Position numbers and translations under genes: made by a program
Part shown: positions 1 through 11,749 of the stretch, piece by piece
Numbering within the stretch: position 1 is the stretch's first letter
Layout: each line of letters begins with the position of its first letter
Notes under the pieces: model-generated
The model's database searches: none
What the model saw: the letters and a program-made list of their open reading frames with translations, nothing else
What the model was told of the DNA's origin: nothing
Source: Calocera cornea HHB12733
Lineage: Eukaryota; Basidiomycota; Dacrymycetes; Dacrymycetales; Dacrymycetaceae
DNA: 64,000 nt
Reading direction: 5' to 3'
NCBI GenBank assembly: GCA_001632435.1
Contig: KV423929.1
Coordinates: forward strand, 186,001-250,000

Positions 1-987
1 GCCAGGGGTGCCGACCGTCAGCGCTTACGACTGGCGGTCACCCTTTCATGTCTCGGGTCGAGAACATCATTTCCAAGACCTTGCGGCACTTCCTGGAAAT
101 TCAGGACTGGGGCCTTCTGCACGACCCCAAGACAACAACAAAAGCGGTGGGGCGAGGAGAGAAGATACACCTCCGCCTGTTGCTACTACTGAGCCCGTCC
201 ACATGCCGTATTGTAGAATATCGGTGCTGTTGCAAATTGCCACAGTTCCGTCGGAGCTGAGAAGCCCCTTCTGCAACTAGTGTCCAAACATGGGAGTCTG
301 CTGGTGATGGGAGGGCAAGATTGCCGTAAAGTACGTGGCAAAACTCCGTGTATGCTATGTGATAGTATGTCCATTCAGTCCTATTGAGGCGGGTAGAAAC
401 GCGCGGGACAGGTAAGAGCAAGCGATGGGACAAGTAGGCGGGGAGACAGACAGAGTACGGGGATGCTGCACACCACGCTGGTCCTAACGCCGAGAGAGAA
501 ACATGTGCGGAATGGAATTATTTGACTTGCATTCTTAGAGTGACATCTAATCCCGACCCACGCGACTCATGGGACATCCTCACCTGAGTGCATCCAGGTA
601 AGCGTCTGGATACCTGGCTACACACCTTTCATAGTAGCAGGCCGCTGATCTCGGCTTCTGCAGAGTCTCTCTTGAGACGGTATGTACTCATGATCAATTG
701 ACAATGATCCTTGTCGCCGCTACAAACCCTCCATTCCGAAATCCGAATGCAGCAGGCAGAACGGTGTCTTTTCCTGTCCTTGCTGCGGCGGCGAAACTTG
801 CGCTTCTTCCGGTCCGGATGCGACCGCCAAACATGGGAAAGCGTGGCCAAGGTTTTCTTCTGAGGCGACGCAGCTCTGACGACCCGAGAAGGTATATGAT
901 GCACCGCGACAAACATGAGTTGCACCCGACATCAGCATACCCGTGCAGCCGCAGCAGAGCCTAAACCACACACCGTACACCAACAGC
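1..987. other. No recognisable gene
   Basis: Only short overlapping open frames on both strands, none with a domain, signal peptide or splice pattern I recognise. A TATATG sequence near 892 lies about 95 bp upstream of the first peptide gene and may be its TATA element. Confidence 0.5.
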
Positions 988-1146
988 ATGCACTTGTTCG
1001 CCGTCGCGGTCTTTCTGGCCCTCGCCACCTACGCAGTGGCCAGTTCCAACCCACTCGCACCGCGACAGACCCTCGACGCGTGGTGCAATGGCGCGCCCTG
1101 CTTGGGATACAGAGGCGAGCCCGGGTTGGAACAGCGACGAGATTGA
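988..1146 (+). CDS. Putative secreted DAWC-motif peptide 1
   Basis: Single-exon frame of 52 residues. Residues 1-19 form a good signal peptide (M-H then a hydrophobic FAVAVFLALATYAVA core ending in an A-S cleavage context). The predicted mature peptide is about 33 residues and carries the core LDAWCNGAPC with cysteines at positions 33 and 38, so a C-x4-C pair that could form one disulphide. Two more genes in this window (2517-2666 and, on the minus strand, 20855-21052) have the same plan. A candidate 48-nt intron (GTAAGT...CCCTAG, 1158-1205) follows the stop in the 3' UTR. Function unknown. The W-C...G-x-P-C core loosely recalls ascomycete alpha-pheromones, but the loop is shorter and this is inference. 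I chose this start because an upstream in-frame one would bury the signal peptide. Confidence 0.6.
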   Translation: MHLFAVAVFLALATYAVASSNPLAPRQTLDAWCNGAPCLGYRGEPGLEQRRD

Positions 1147-2516
1147 CATACCGTGTGGTAAGTACGAATCGATCGGATGAGGTGAGCCGGATGCCGCACC
1201 CCTAGAAGCATGGGAAAACTGACGACCAACGCGGGGGGGGGGTGCTAGGTCTTTCCTCGGTCAGGGGCATGTTCGTTCGGAAAAAGTACGGTCGTTTTCG
1301 CCGGAGGGGTGTTGGCTGTGATCCACGAAGGTTGGTGATATGAGACCATATTTATTGTGGGGGGCAGTAGGACCTCGTGTAATCAAGTCGTTATAGTGAA
1401 ACAATCCGTCGCAGTCCGAGGTCTTGGATAGGCGAAATGGCGAGGGCGGGGTCTCCGCAAGTGCGCTCATTGTAGGCAATTCCCGAAGGAGCGTTGCAAC
1501 AGATAGGACAGAAGAGACCAGCCCCGGGCTGTCCCTTGATCACTGATCGCCGAAGGTCTGTATCAAGGTGCCTGGCACGCTGCCATGGGCGTCCAGGCAT
1601 GGTGCGTGCGGGTGAAAACTGCCGAGAGATGCAGGAAGCGTCATGGTAGCCGCAATCCCGTTCGTTCTGCCGTAACCCTCCGGGATGTAGGCCACTTTAG
1701 CCGCATTCGCGCAGCTGTTTCTTTCGGTACTACTGATCGAGCTTTTTGTTCCGCTGACGGGAGAACAGCACCGTTGGAGGCCGCGTCTGGGAATGAATGG
1801 TCGACGTTGACGTGCCTGGGCTGATCCTGCGACCGGCCGCATGACCGCATCTGGCTGCAGGACGTACCAAGAGAACATCACGGAGGAGGAGCCTCACCTG
1901 TGCAACGACAAGAAGCCCCCAGTCCCGGAAGCGTGTTTCGGAAACACGGCAATCCCGCCCGCACGTCGTTTTCGGACGATCCGACCCTCTTTCCGGCCTG
2001 TTGAGCTCGGCGCAGCGCGGGCGAGCAAGAATCCCGCTCATTTCGCTGCGTGCTGCTAGAGCCAGAGTGTATGGGCGCGCTCTTGCCGTATAGAGACATC
2101 GCCCCTCCAGAACTGCCACGTCGGTGCGCGATTGTCAGGTAGACAACCTAGTATGGAGAGTGTTGTCCGTAGGCGGTACATAGGGGCGCCGGACGGTTCT
2201 GATCGTCGTCCAGCGGGATGATCGCCAAGGCCCAAGCGAGGGACGTCATGGTGGAGAAGAGAGGTCCATTCAGGCAGAGAGATTTACCCTTTGGCAGCGA
2301 GTAGAACAGGAACGAACACAATATGGTCGACGAGTTCGGAGTCACGCACGTACGAAAATAGTCATCGGGTTGACAGCGCAGACGGCAGACGGCTGTCCGC
2401 CGTCCGGTTGTATAAAGGCTGGATGGAGGCTCGCGAGCGGGGCCGCAGCATCAATCAGCCTTTCGCGTCCAGCTCCAGCGCACAAGCAACGTTGACCTTA
2501 CGGCCCCGGTACATCT
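1147..2516. other. Intergenic, no gene seen
   Basis: Contains the putative 3' UTR intron of the upstream peptide gene (1158-1205) and a TATA box (2411-2416) for the downstream one. The open frames between, mostly on the minus strand at 1540-2119, are arginine- and serine-rich and look like GC-rich noise. Confidence 0.5.
2411..2416 (+). promoter_or_regulatory. TATA box of DAWC peptide 2
   Basis: TATAAA followed by GG, 101 bp upstream of the ATG at 2517. Spacing fits a fungal TATA promoter with a short leader and supports the tiny downstream frame being transcribed. Confidence 0.45.
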
Positions 2517-2666
2517 ATGCGCCTCGCCCTCCCCCTCCAGCTCCTGCTCGTCGCCCTCGCAGCTTCAGCCCCGGTACTAGGACGCGCCGTACCGCCCCAG
2601 CCGGACGCATGGTGTGGCGGCCGGCCGTGCGACGTGCCGCACGTCGAGGGCGGGGCGACGTCGTAG
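2517..2666 (+). CDS. Putative secreted DAWC-motif peptide 2
   Basis: Single-exon frame of 49 residues. A strong signal peptide (residues 1-22, leucine-rich core LALPLQLLLVALAASA) is followed by RAVPPQP and the core PDAWCGGRPC. Cysteines are at 33 and 38, the same positions as in the gene at 988. The nine-residue core DAWCGGRPC is identical to that of the minus-strand gene at 20855-21052, but five of its nine codons differ silently (GCA/GCG, TGT/TGC, GGC/GGG, CGG/CGC and the wobble of the following acidic residue differs as Asp/Glu). This suggests selection on the peptide. A TATA box lies 101 bp upstream, and a 66-nt candidate intron (2729-2794, GTGAGT...ACAG) lies in the 3' UTR. Function unknown; possibly a signalling peptide or small effector. 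An alternative spliced form running past the stop is conceivable but weakly supported. Confidence 0.6.
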   Translation: MRLALPLQLLLVALAASAPVLGRAVPPQPDAWCGGRPCDVPHVEGGATS

Positions 2667-4472
2667 CTCCTGTTCTGCTCCTGTCCCTAGTGGCTATCTT
2701 CAACGGCGCATGATTGCCGCCCGCAAAGGTGAGTTCGGCGCTTTCCCTTTCGGGGGGAGGACGCTGACTCTGACGCTGACTCATTGTGCAACAGCGATAA
2801 CGTGGCGCACAAGGGCGACCGTGATCGATGCCATCGAGCCGGAGCCGGAGCCGGATTGGAATTGTGCACGAGGCGATCAGAGGGTTGTGAACCACAGGGC
2901 CGGATTGGGAAGGTGTGAATTGGAGGGCCGGGATGCCGCGTGGGCGGAGCGGATTTAATTAAGTTAGCGTCTGTGATGGGGGCATAAAGAAAGGGGCCGG
3001 TTGTTGTCATCATTTGCCGGGGAGCATGACGCTGGTCCCGTCCCGTCTCGGGAAGACGCGCGAGTTGGGGTGGGAAGAAGGAGTCATTTTGGAGAACTGG
3101 GTGAGGATGGGAATGGCTGCGCCTGGGCTGTGGATTTGCCAGCGGGCTGGAGGGGCGATCATCAGTGATTTGCCTGGCTGGAGAATGGGGGGATGATCGG
3201 TGGGTGTACAAGTCCGAGGTTCAGCCCGAGCTGCCAGCGGGGGTGGCTCATGCTGCTCGACTGAGTTGGCCGGTGAGGAGCGATGCACTGGCATCGATCG
3301 TACTGTACAGTACTGACTGTTGGTTGCTACAATCTGGGCTGAAGCAGCGGGAGGGCGCCATTCAGCAACTCGAGTTGCAGGAGGGCGACACAAGGGGGGC
3401 CCGTTGTCACCCGAGGGCGTAAGAGCGGTGTCATGCATGCATGATACGGCGAGTGAAGAGCAGCTGGGTTCGGAGCGTTCCCAATTGGAACGGTGCATGG
3501 TGAGCGCATCACGGGCACGGCGGGAAAAGCGGGAGCAACTCGGGGGGCGATGCCGAGCTGTGATTGGACCGGGCGCGCAAGGTCAGCGGGAGGGATTCTG
3601 CCAGCGCAGCATTTTCGATGTGTCACGCCGCTTCACGCCGAGGCCGGCACGCCGAAAGGGGCCACGCCGGCTGACACCCATCCCCCATCCAGTAGAGTAC
3701 AGGCGCATCGCCACCCCACGCAGAGTTGAGTCACCGACCGCGGGTTTGCCCCTGCTCACTTGGTGGCCCCCCCCCCTTCTTCCCCAAGCTCCCCCAGTCA
3801 GCTCTCTGCGGCTCTCTCTTCGGCTAGTCACACACTGGCCATAAACCCCCCTCTCTCCGTCCCTCACCCCTCCCTCTCCTCGTCGCACCCCCCCCGAAGA
3901 AGCGGGCTGCGATATAACTAGGCCAGGCCTCTGCCCCCCGCCCGCTCCCCCTTGAGGCTCAAGAGGGTCAGCCCGCGCGCAGACCGATCCTCGCCCCCCT
4001 CTCCCGCCTCGCCGCCCTCCAGCACAACACTGCCTGCCTCTGCTCTCTCTCTGCTTCTCACGAGTTCACATCCACTAATGCTGCGAGCCACGCCCTCGAG
4101 GGCGCACACGCGTCCATCTGATCCATCCCACCTGCACCCCAGTCCCTACTCGCTCTCCGCCCAAGCCCCGCCCTGCCCTGCTTTGTGATCCACTCTGCTA
4201 GCCTTGCACGCACCACCCAACCAACCCATCCCCCGATCTTGCTCGCTTCACTGCCGAACCGGAGATCATCAGCATCTGTTCTGTACCCACGTTTTACTGC
4301 CGAACTATCACCGAACTCCTTCCTCGACTCTCCTCAGCTCGAACCACCCATTCTCTCCTCCTAGGCGATCGACGGATTCATCCAGACCCCTACTCTACTT
4401 CACCACCCCGAATTTCATATCTCCCTCCCCGACCACCAGAATCCATCCCCTCCCACCCCTCTCCATTTTCCC
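2667..4472. other. Intergenic; pyrimidine-rich leader before the cyclin gene
   Basis: The first part holds the 3' UTR intron of the peptide gene (2729-2794) and no other gene. From about 3760 to 4472 the plus strand is markedly C/T-rich (many CCCCTCTCC-like runs). This is typical of core promoters and 5' leaders of highly transcribed basidiomycete genes and probably serves the cyclin at 4473. A palindromic GTACTGTACAGTAC-like stretch near 3300 is probably chance. Confidence 0.45.
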
Positions 4473-6340
4473 ATGCCGAACCACGCCTCCTTGCCCTCGG
4501 GCGGGCTGCGCGCGGCCCGCCACGAGCGCGGCGGCAGCACGACGATGACCGTCGATAAGGCTGCAGAGGTGCTCGCGAGCGCAGGGGGCGGCTACCCGAC
4601 CCTGCTCCTCAAGGGCAGCTCCATCGGCGAAAAGGAGCCCTCGGCCTCGCCTGAGGCCGAGCGGCGCAAACACGCGCTGGAGAAAGCCATCAGCGCCATG
4701 GTTGTCGACTTTGCTGCCGAGGCGAGCCCGGCCCAAAGACACGCTTCTGTGGTGACTGTGGACGACGCGCCCGGCGCGAGCGCCGAGCCGGCCGTCGCTG
4801 GCAGCAGCGACGACAATGTTGGCGGCCCTAGCCGCATATATGCGGATCAAACACACGACATCTACCTCCCCCAGATGGACCCTAGCCTGCCCGACCCCGC
4901 CGCCGTGCCCGCCACGCCGCGCGAGGCGGAGCTGTATGCGCGGGCTCTCTTCGCCCTCGAGGCAGCCGCAATGTCCCCGCGCATGCGGGGCAAGCAGCGC
5001 GCTACCGACGACGGCGAGAATGCACAGCATGACCAGCGGTTACGCGGCTTGGCGGAGGCGGCCGCGAGCGCGGCTGCGAGTCAGGCGGAGAGGGAGCGGA
5101 CCGAACTCATCGGTGAGTCAGGTGCCATGTCTTACCCCCGCAGTATTTATATCGGAGCATAGGCGAGGTCGCAAAAGTGCTTCGCAAGATGTACCACCTT
5201 GCATGGGAGCGCGACGCGGAGGACGGTGCGCGGCCCCAGGCGGACCCCATCCAAAAGGTGCAGGATATCTGCCAGATCTCCCAGGCCAGTGGCAGCCTCA
5301 GTGACAACCACGCCATCTCGACCGAGACGCTGCCGCGGGTTGCAGAGTCAAAGTCGGAGGGCATCCTCAGCTGGCTCGAGGACATGCACGCGCAACTCGG
5401 CGGCTCCGCTGGCCTGCCCGCGCCCGCTTGGGCGTCCAAGATCGGCGTGGCGCCGGAAGGCGAGAACCTGTACGAGAAGACCCTGGTCGGCGACGCGTTC
5501 GAGCTGCCGACGAAGCTGCCCGCGGACGATAACCCGGAGGACGAGGTTGACCGGGTCTCCCTGACCGCCGAGCTCCCCATCCGCGCGTGGGTCCGCGAGC
5601 TGCTCCGCCGCACCGACGTCTCCTCCTCCCAGGTCAAGGTCGCCGCGTGCTACATGATCGCGCTCCGGCCGCATGTCGCCGCGGCGCTGCAAAAGCGCCA
5701 GGAGGCCGCGCACTCGATCGCGACCAACCAGCCGCTACTGCACTACCACGCCTCGCCGCTCACCTGCCCGCGCCGCACCCTCGTCGGCACGCTCATCCTC
5801 GCGTCCAAGTTCCTTGGCGAGAAGGTGTACAGCATGAAGGCCTGGGCGCGCATGACGGGCCTGGAAGCGCCCGACCTCGTCCAGAGCGAGCAGCTCATCG
5901 GCACTGCGCTCAAGTGGGACCTCTGGGTCGGCGCGAACGTCCAGAGCCTCCGGAGCGACGTGTTCATCCGCACGCTGCTGCAGCAAGTTTCCGCGCCCGG
6001 CGCGCGTCAGCTGGCAAGGCCGTACCCGCAGGAGTTGCTGAACCCTGCGCTGGTTGTGCCGCCCGCTGACCGCGCCCCGCCGGCCCTAGCTCAGCAGCCG
6101 GCCATACCTGCAGTGTACGGCCCGGAACACGCCGCCCCGGAGCAGAAGGACGTTCCCGTCAGCCGGAAGCGTGCGCTTGCCGCTGTCGATGTCGATGCCG
6201 ATGTCGCTGGCTCGAGCCGCCGCGCGCAGAAGCGCAAGGCCGTCGATCGCGGCTCTGGCTCCAATGGTGGGGCCGGTTGTGCCGTCATGATCAAAGCCGA
6301 ACCCATGGACGAGCAACGTCTCTTAACGGAAGCGTACTAA
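4473..6340 (+). CDS. PCL/PHO80-type cyclin
   Basis: Predicted join(4473-5112, 5163-6340), 605 residues, with one 50-nt intron (GTGAGT...ATAG) restoring frame as ELIG|EVAKV. The N-terminal 350 residues are low-complexity. A single cyclin box lies at about residues 350-470, with the hallmark LILASKFLGEKVYSMKAW and ALKWDLW helices. The spacing and 'LASKFL...YSMKAW' signature resemble fungal Pho85-associated (PCL/PHO80) cyclins, which bind a CDK and direct it in the cell cycle or in nutrient responses. The C-terminus is Pro/Ala-rich with a basic RKRALAA-like stretch that may be a nuclear signal. A related cyclin follows at 11750-13841. Which CDK it partners cannot be told from sequence. Confidence 0.8.
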
Positions 6341-7833
6341 CGCAAGTAGCTCTTTTTTCTCGCACCTTCTTCCACTTTCTTCGAATCTCTGTATAACTGC
6401 TGATACCCAGCTCTCGTCTCGTCCCCGTCCATTCCGCATTCCGGTTGGCCACGGCGTTTCGTGTCGCGGCCGCTGTAAAATAACCCCCTTTCCCGTAAAG
6501 ACTGCTCTTTCCCTCAGGTGTCCAACCAAGTAGCCGTACCTACCCCAGTTTGTCGCTTCTCCTTTTCCGTGCAAACCCAAACGAATATGTGTTCTTCTGG
6601 ATGCGTTCGTTCCGGCCTACCTTGTGCCCGGGTTGTTGGACTATGCCGTGCTTGTGGATTTACGTGTAATAACAGATTCAGTCTCAGTCATCCATTCATC
6701 CAAATCAAGCTTAGTTTTTACCGCATACAGTACTAGTGCGTGTATTCGTAGCCTTACGCGTGGAATCACAATACACGGTCTCTGTTGACCAGAGCGTTGT
6801 GTTGAATAGAACAATTGTGCTTTGCTGGCTGTGTATGATGTTGCTGTTGACAATACGATGTGCTGACGTGGCCCTCGCCCAATCACGACCGGGACACGTC
6901 GTGCGGCGTCATGACTAGGCTCGCTTACGGGCCGGGATCGCCGGGATGCACGGGAAATCCGAGCCTCCTTCTGTTCCTGGTAACCACGGCGTCTGCCAAC
7001 ATCTCGCCAAGTCGCCAACAACTGCTGGAAGGTGCCACCCCTGAGCCTCCACGTCCCGTTGCGGAGGGCACTTGCGTGTCAGTTCATTGTTAGCCCGGCG
7101 CAGGCGCTGCGTAGACCACCATCGTACCTTCCAGCGGGGCGCACGGTCCTCTGGTGGGGGCCGCGCACGCCCGCGCGGAAGCTGCGAGCGCGTGGCAGGC
7201 CGGGAATGGGCGCGGCACAGCGTGTGCCGCAGGGCGCTGACTCGACGCGCGTCAGGACCGGGGGCGATGTGTGGCCGTCTTATTCGCCCGTCCGGGTTCG
7301 CCGGGACTCCAGACAGCGCGCCGGAGGCAGATGTGGCAATTCATGCTCGACAACGAGATGCGATAACGACTTTCCCGCCCAAGGTGCCAGGGTCCATGAA
7401 AGCAGGATGGGGCAGCGACGGTGAAAATGGTAAACCCGGTCGAGCGGTGGCCCACGGGGTCCCGCTGCATGGTCCGACCGCGCACTGCTTCCGCTACGAC
7501 GAGTAATCGGTTCATAAGCCGCGTACACGTCAAGTCATACTATCCCGTGCCCCCTCTTGCACATTTGCATCCCCCCCAAGCAGCATCACCCTCTGTCTCG
7601 CCGTGCTCGACGTCAGCAGCGACAGAGAGTTACTCACAAGCAAGCGGACACAGACTCGCATACCGTTTGAACGGTCTGTCGAGTTTTACACCCTTAGCCA
7701 ATCTGTGAGTTGCTGTCTTGTCTCTCTCCCACCTCGGCTAGCGACAGCAAGTCGGGTGTGGAGCGCTGCTGCGGACGACCTGCACATGTCGGCTAGCCGA
7801 GCCACTTGACAGCGAGCAGCCTTCTGAGGCGGG
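6341..7833. other. Intergenic, no gene seen
   Basis: 3' flank of the cyclin and 5' flank of the bZIP gene. Small open frames here overlap each other on opposite strands and show no family resemblance. Confidence 0.5.
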
Positions 7834-9078
7834 ATGTCCGCCGCTTCGATCAATGGCTACGGCCTGAGAGCGATGTCGGCAGCATCTGGCATGGTCTACC
7901 TTGCACCCGGCCCGAGATCACCAGTGCTTACTCGTGGCGGCAGTCCCCGGTCGTCTTCTCGGCCGGCATACTCAGCAGCAATTCAGCCACTCACCACCAC
8001 CTCTTCCCTCACCCCAAGAGCCAATGGCATTCTCCTCGAGTCCAAACGGAACGCAGTAAATCAGTCCGTCCCGAAAATCAGCATACACCCCGCCTACACC
8101 AACACCCAGAACGGTCATATCACCCATGTCCCACGGTCAGCAGTCACAACAAACTCTCTCGGTCTCTATGGGGCCGGGAACACTCCACCCCCCTATGCCG
8201 CCATGATGGATACACACACCATTAACAACACCCCAAGCACCCCAGCAGCCACTGGTCACGCCAACAACGACGGCTCATACATCCTCCGTACTCCGGTACC
8301 CGCATACAAGGTACCATCTACCGATCTCAACCAGTCCCTTGAGAGTCTCGCGTCCGAATACACCCAGCGCCTTGGTCAATCTACGCCCACGATGTTCCCC
8401 AACTTTGCAGCAGCCGAGTGGTTCCCGTCCGAATACGCTTCGACCGAGAACACCACCGAGCCAGCTAGCAGCGTTTGTCCCGCCTCGCCGCCATCCTCCA
8501 CCGCTACGCAAACACTCGTCGACACCTTCGCATTCCCTACGATGTACGCTCCCGACAGCGGCTTCGACCCGTCCGCATTCTTCGATCCCCAATCCGCATC
8601 CTCCTCTACCGCTCCTGCCTGCATCTTCACCGACGCAGACCTCGCCTTCCTCACCGGCTTCGGATACCCCGCCGCCGATCTCCCTTCTGCTCCCACCACT
8701 GTCTCCGTCGAGCTGCCCCAGATGATGCCTTTCGAGGACATCGTTGGCAAGGGCAAGGCGCGGGAGCAGACACCCGTTGCGCCGCCGGCGCCGCGTAAGC
8801 TCGCACCCGCCCCTGTGGCTGGTCTGAAGCGCGCCGCGTCCGAGATGGACGGAGCGGAGGAGGAAGACGACCGCCCGGTCAACTCTACACGCGTGATGTC
8901 AAAGCGCGAGCAGAACAGGCTCGCCGCGCAACGCAGCCGGGCGAAGAAGCTGGAGGAGCGCGAGACGCTGGAGTCGGAGGTGAACGAGTTGAAGGAGAAG
9001 ATCCGTCTCCTGGAGACGGAGCTGCAGACGAAGAACGCGGAGAACCGGGTACTGCGTGAGTACATGGGACGCAAGTAA
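7834..9078 (+). CDS. bZIP transcription factor
   Basis: Uninterrupted frame of 414 residues. The first 340 are Ser/Thr/Pro-rich with acidic and aromatic patches typical of activation regions. The last 60 form a bZIP: a basic region with KREQNRLAAQRSRAKK (invariant N-x7-R present), then leucine heptads in LESEVNELKEKIRLLETELQ. Proteins of this type bind DNA as dimers in the nucleus. The basic region is of the general AP-1/CREB kind and no specific orthologue is recognised. The start at 7834 is the first ATG; a second in-frame ATG at 7873 is possible. It lies between two cyclin genes, and a second, Gcn4-like bZIP is 6.5 kb downstream on the other strand. Confidence 0.8.
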   Translation: MSAASINGYGLRAMSAASGMVYLAPGPRSPVLTRGGSPRSSSRPAYSAAIQPLTTTSSLTPRANGILLESKRNAVNQSVPKISIHPAYTNTQNGHITHVPRSAVTTNSLGLYGAGNTPPPYAAMMDTHTINNTPSTPAATGHANNDGSYILRTPVPAYKVPSTDLNQSLESLASEYTQRLGQSTPTMFPNFAAAEWFPSEYASTENTTEPASSVCPASPPSSTATQTLVDTFAFPTMYAPDSGFDPSAFFDPQSASSSTAPACIFTDADLAFLTGFGYPAADLPSAPTTVSVELPQMMPFEDIVGKGKAREQTPVAPPAPRKLAPAPVAGLKRAASEMDGAEEEDDRPVNSTRVMSKREQNRLAAQRSRAKKLEERETLESEVNELKEKIRLLETELQTKNAENRVLREYMGRK

Positions 9079-11749
9079 AGACGAAAGGACACGACCGGTA
9101 CATCCGGCAAAGATCACCCCCACCACGGACTGAAGGCTAGAGACTAGACTCTTCACGCCCAAAGGACCCAAAGCGGCTCAGCAACCAGCGGTGGCACCTC
9201 CACCCTGGGCACCGCACCACTGTCGGCGCAAAGCGTGCGCACGACCACCATTTCCAGCTAAGGAACTACTACCCCCAACCACGTCCACTATTCCTGTGCG
9301 CCTCGCGCCTCGTTCCACTGTGTACATATCAGCCATTTAGCTGTCTCTTCGATTTTCGTCTAAGGGTTCGACTGCCACGACAACCACTCCCAGAGCCGGC
9401 CCCTCCCCTCCCTCACTCCCTACTCCCCGACACACCACTAACCGCGGCCGGCGCCGAGTCACTAGTCTAGTACGCTCGTGACATGATTCGTTAATGGACC
9501 AACGGGTCATGTTGTATCTCTAGTAGTCTGTAGCATTCGCAGGGGGGAGTCGTAGTAGTGCAAATGCATCTTTTGGTCCTTCTCATTCAAGTGCCACACT
9601 GCGAGTCTGACGGCTGTCCGCAACCAGGGTCAAACCCCGTAGCCCTGGAGGGTGCCATTGGGCGAAGCCTGCGAAATAACTATTGGAATCGTATTACCCT
9701 TCGGGACAGCTCTTGGAGTACTTCCCGCCGATCCGGGTTTTCAACCTCCTCCAACAATGGCATTGCCTTCATATCAGACCGCCCGCCCTGCCTCCTTTGC
9801 AGCCTAACATCCCAAAGCGGTGCATGCGCAGTGAGCAGTGAGCAGTGCGTGCCCTCCCGGCACAGTCAGGCAGTGTGCCAGAGCACGGTGTTTCCTCGCC
9901 CCCAGGAGTCGTCACGTCTCGCGGGTCACATCTCGCCCCCTGGGTGGCATAAATAAAAAGCATCGTTGGGGAACAGCAACTCGGTTTCCCGTCTCCTGCC
10001 CCGGCTGCTCTTGTACAGTTCTGCTCGGGAATGCCTGCGTGCGACTGTACAACTCGACTGGGGCTGAGGCAGCCCGATCGGCGGACGCCCGCTCTGTCGA
10101 TCCATTGATCTGGATCTGGGCTGACGCCTGTCCGACCACTCGCATCTCCCGTATCCTGGCCCGATCCTGTCGCACCTCGCTCGAAGCTCGGCGTCTGCTA
10201 TTCAACGCCCGCCGATGGTCGCTGATGAGACTGTGGATGCTCGGCCTCCCGCGCTGCGTGGCCGACCGTCGCGGAGCGCACTGGCGCCAAGCAAATCCAG
10301 AGAAGACGGGACGACGAGCTGGAAGGCTGGAATGATCCCAGCACCAGTACTACTGTGTCCTCGTTATTCTGGCGCTCGCGAGTGGCCGCCGTTTCGCCCT
10401 GCCTCGGGGAGCGCTCGGGCTCGGTCTGCGCGCGGGCCCGGGCAGGGTGCGAGTGGGAGAGCTCTCCGGTGCTTCTCCTCACATCGCGGAATGCGCTCAC
10501 ACTGGCCCCCTCCCCTGCCTGCTGCGGTTCGACTTTCGGAATTTGTTTCACGGCTGCGGAATACCACCGCAGCCCAGGGCTCTGCGCTCCGTGCTCGTGG
10601 GAACTGCTCGACCAAAGGAGCCGAAGCTTCTCTTGTGCGCTCGCACGAGCAAGCCGAGCTAGATGTCGACATGATGCACAAAGTGCAGGAGTTGTGCAGC
10701 CATACGCGGACTAGCTGACGCCGCTTGCTTGCATGGCCGCTAAGCGAGTTAGTATTTGGAAGCGGGCCTTCCCCAGAGGGGCCGCATGGGCGGCACTTGC
10801 AAGCGGCCCTGATTGCGATCAAGGGCTTCGCCGATATCAATATCACAAAGCTGCAAGACGATTGCAGTTTAGAGGTGGTATTCCGAACGATGACGAAACG
10901 CCACGCATCGAAATATTCGGGGTTCGCCAGGACGCCGATTGTCATTGCTGATGCAATGTATGCCGACATGGGGAAACACGAGCGGGTGTCCGATCTGGTC
11001 CTGTATAATCCACGCTGACACGGGCCCCGCGGGTTGTGCTGCGCAGAGCCGAGGACACGGCTGCCGCGCTCGGCACGTGATGACACAGAGGTATTCAGTC
11101 CGCCGCCTACCGCCTATGTCCCTATGCTTGCTGTCGGGCCAAGTCACGGCACGCCCCTTTATCGCGCTGTAAACCCCTCTCCCCCGCGCCAGCGGACATG
11201 ATTCGCTCTCTCTCTCTCTGGTTCTCGTCTTTGGTCGGCCTACTTCGTGCCTGACCTAGTCATCGCATTCGCATATCGGAACTTTGACAATGGCGGCTAC
11301 CGGCGGCAACCTCTGCGGGCTTCTGGAAAATCTGTAGCTCTGACCGCACATCATCCAGCAAAACACCCGCCCGTGCACTCACAGCAATCGTTTCACCGCT
11401 ACTCCATCGATCCCTCGGACGACGACCGAGCGCTGCACGCCCTCCCTAGCGCGTGCCTAGCTAGCTGCTGCTTGTGCCATCACCGGCTGTCCGAGTGAAT
11501 TGTATACCGGCCCTAGCTCGGCGCTGGCTTCGTGGCTTGCATATAGCTCGGACGCTTTTATAACTGTCTACAAAATATTTTGATGCTTGTGAATTTTCTC
11601 GAACGACGTGAAACTCTCCCGAGACCCTCCGACCTCCAGACGGCTGGCATCCACCTCTCCTCACCCTCTGTCCTCTTCACCGCTCACGATCGGTTCGTCT
11701 GGTCGCGTCTGGCGCCATCGATACGGGATCGGCTCATCGATTACAGAAC
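9079..11749. other. Long intergenic region, no gene recognised
   Basis: 2.7 kb without a convincing gene. A 240-codon minus frame (10364-11086) and a 97-codon plus frame (10725-11018) overlap antisense, and neither resembles a family I know. A TATAA sequence near 11560 (in TTTTATAACTG) sits about 190 bp upstream of the next cyclin ATG. A CT dinucleotide run lies near 11208-11220. Confidence 0.45.

Noticed and set aside
9361..9380. GGGTTCGACTGCC, resembling a tRNA B box
   Set aside because: No cloverleaf, A box or acceptor stem could be formed around it.
10364..11086. 240-codon minus frame and an antisense 97-codon plus frame in the long intergenic region
   Set aside because: No domain, signal peptide or splice signals; composition fits chance open frames.
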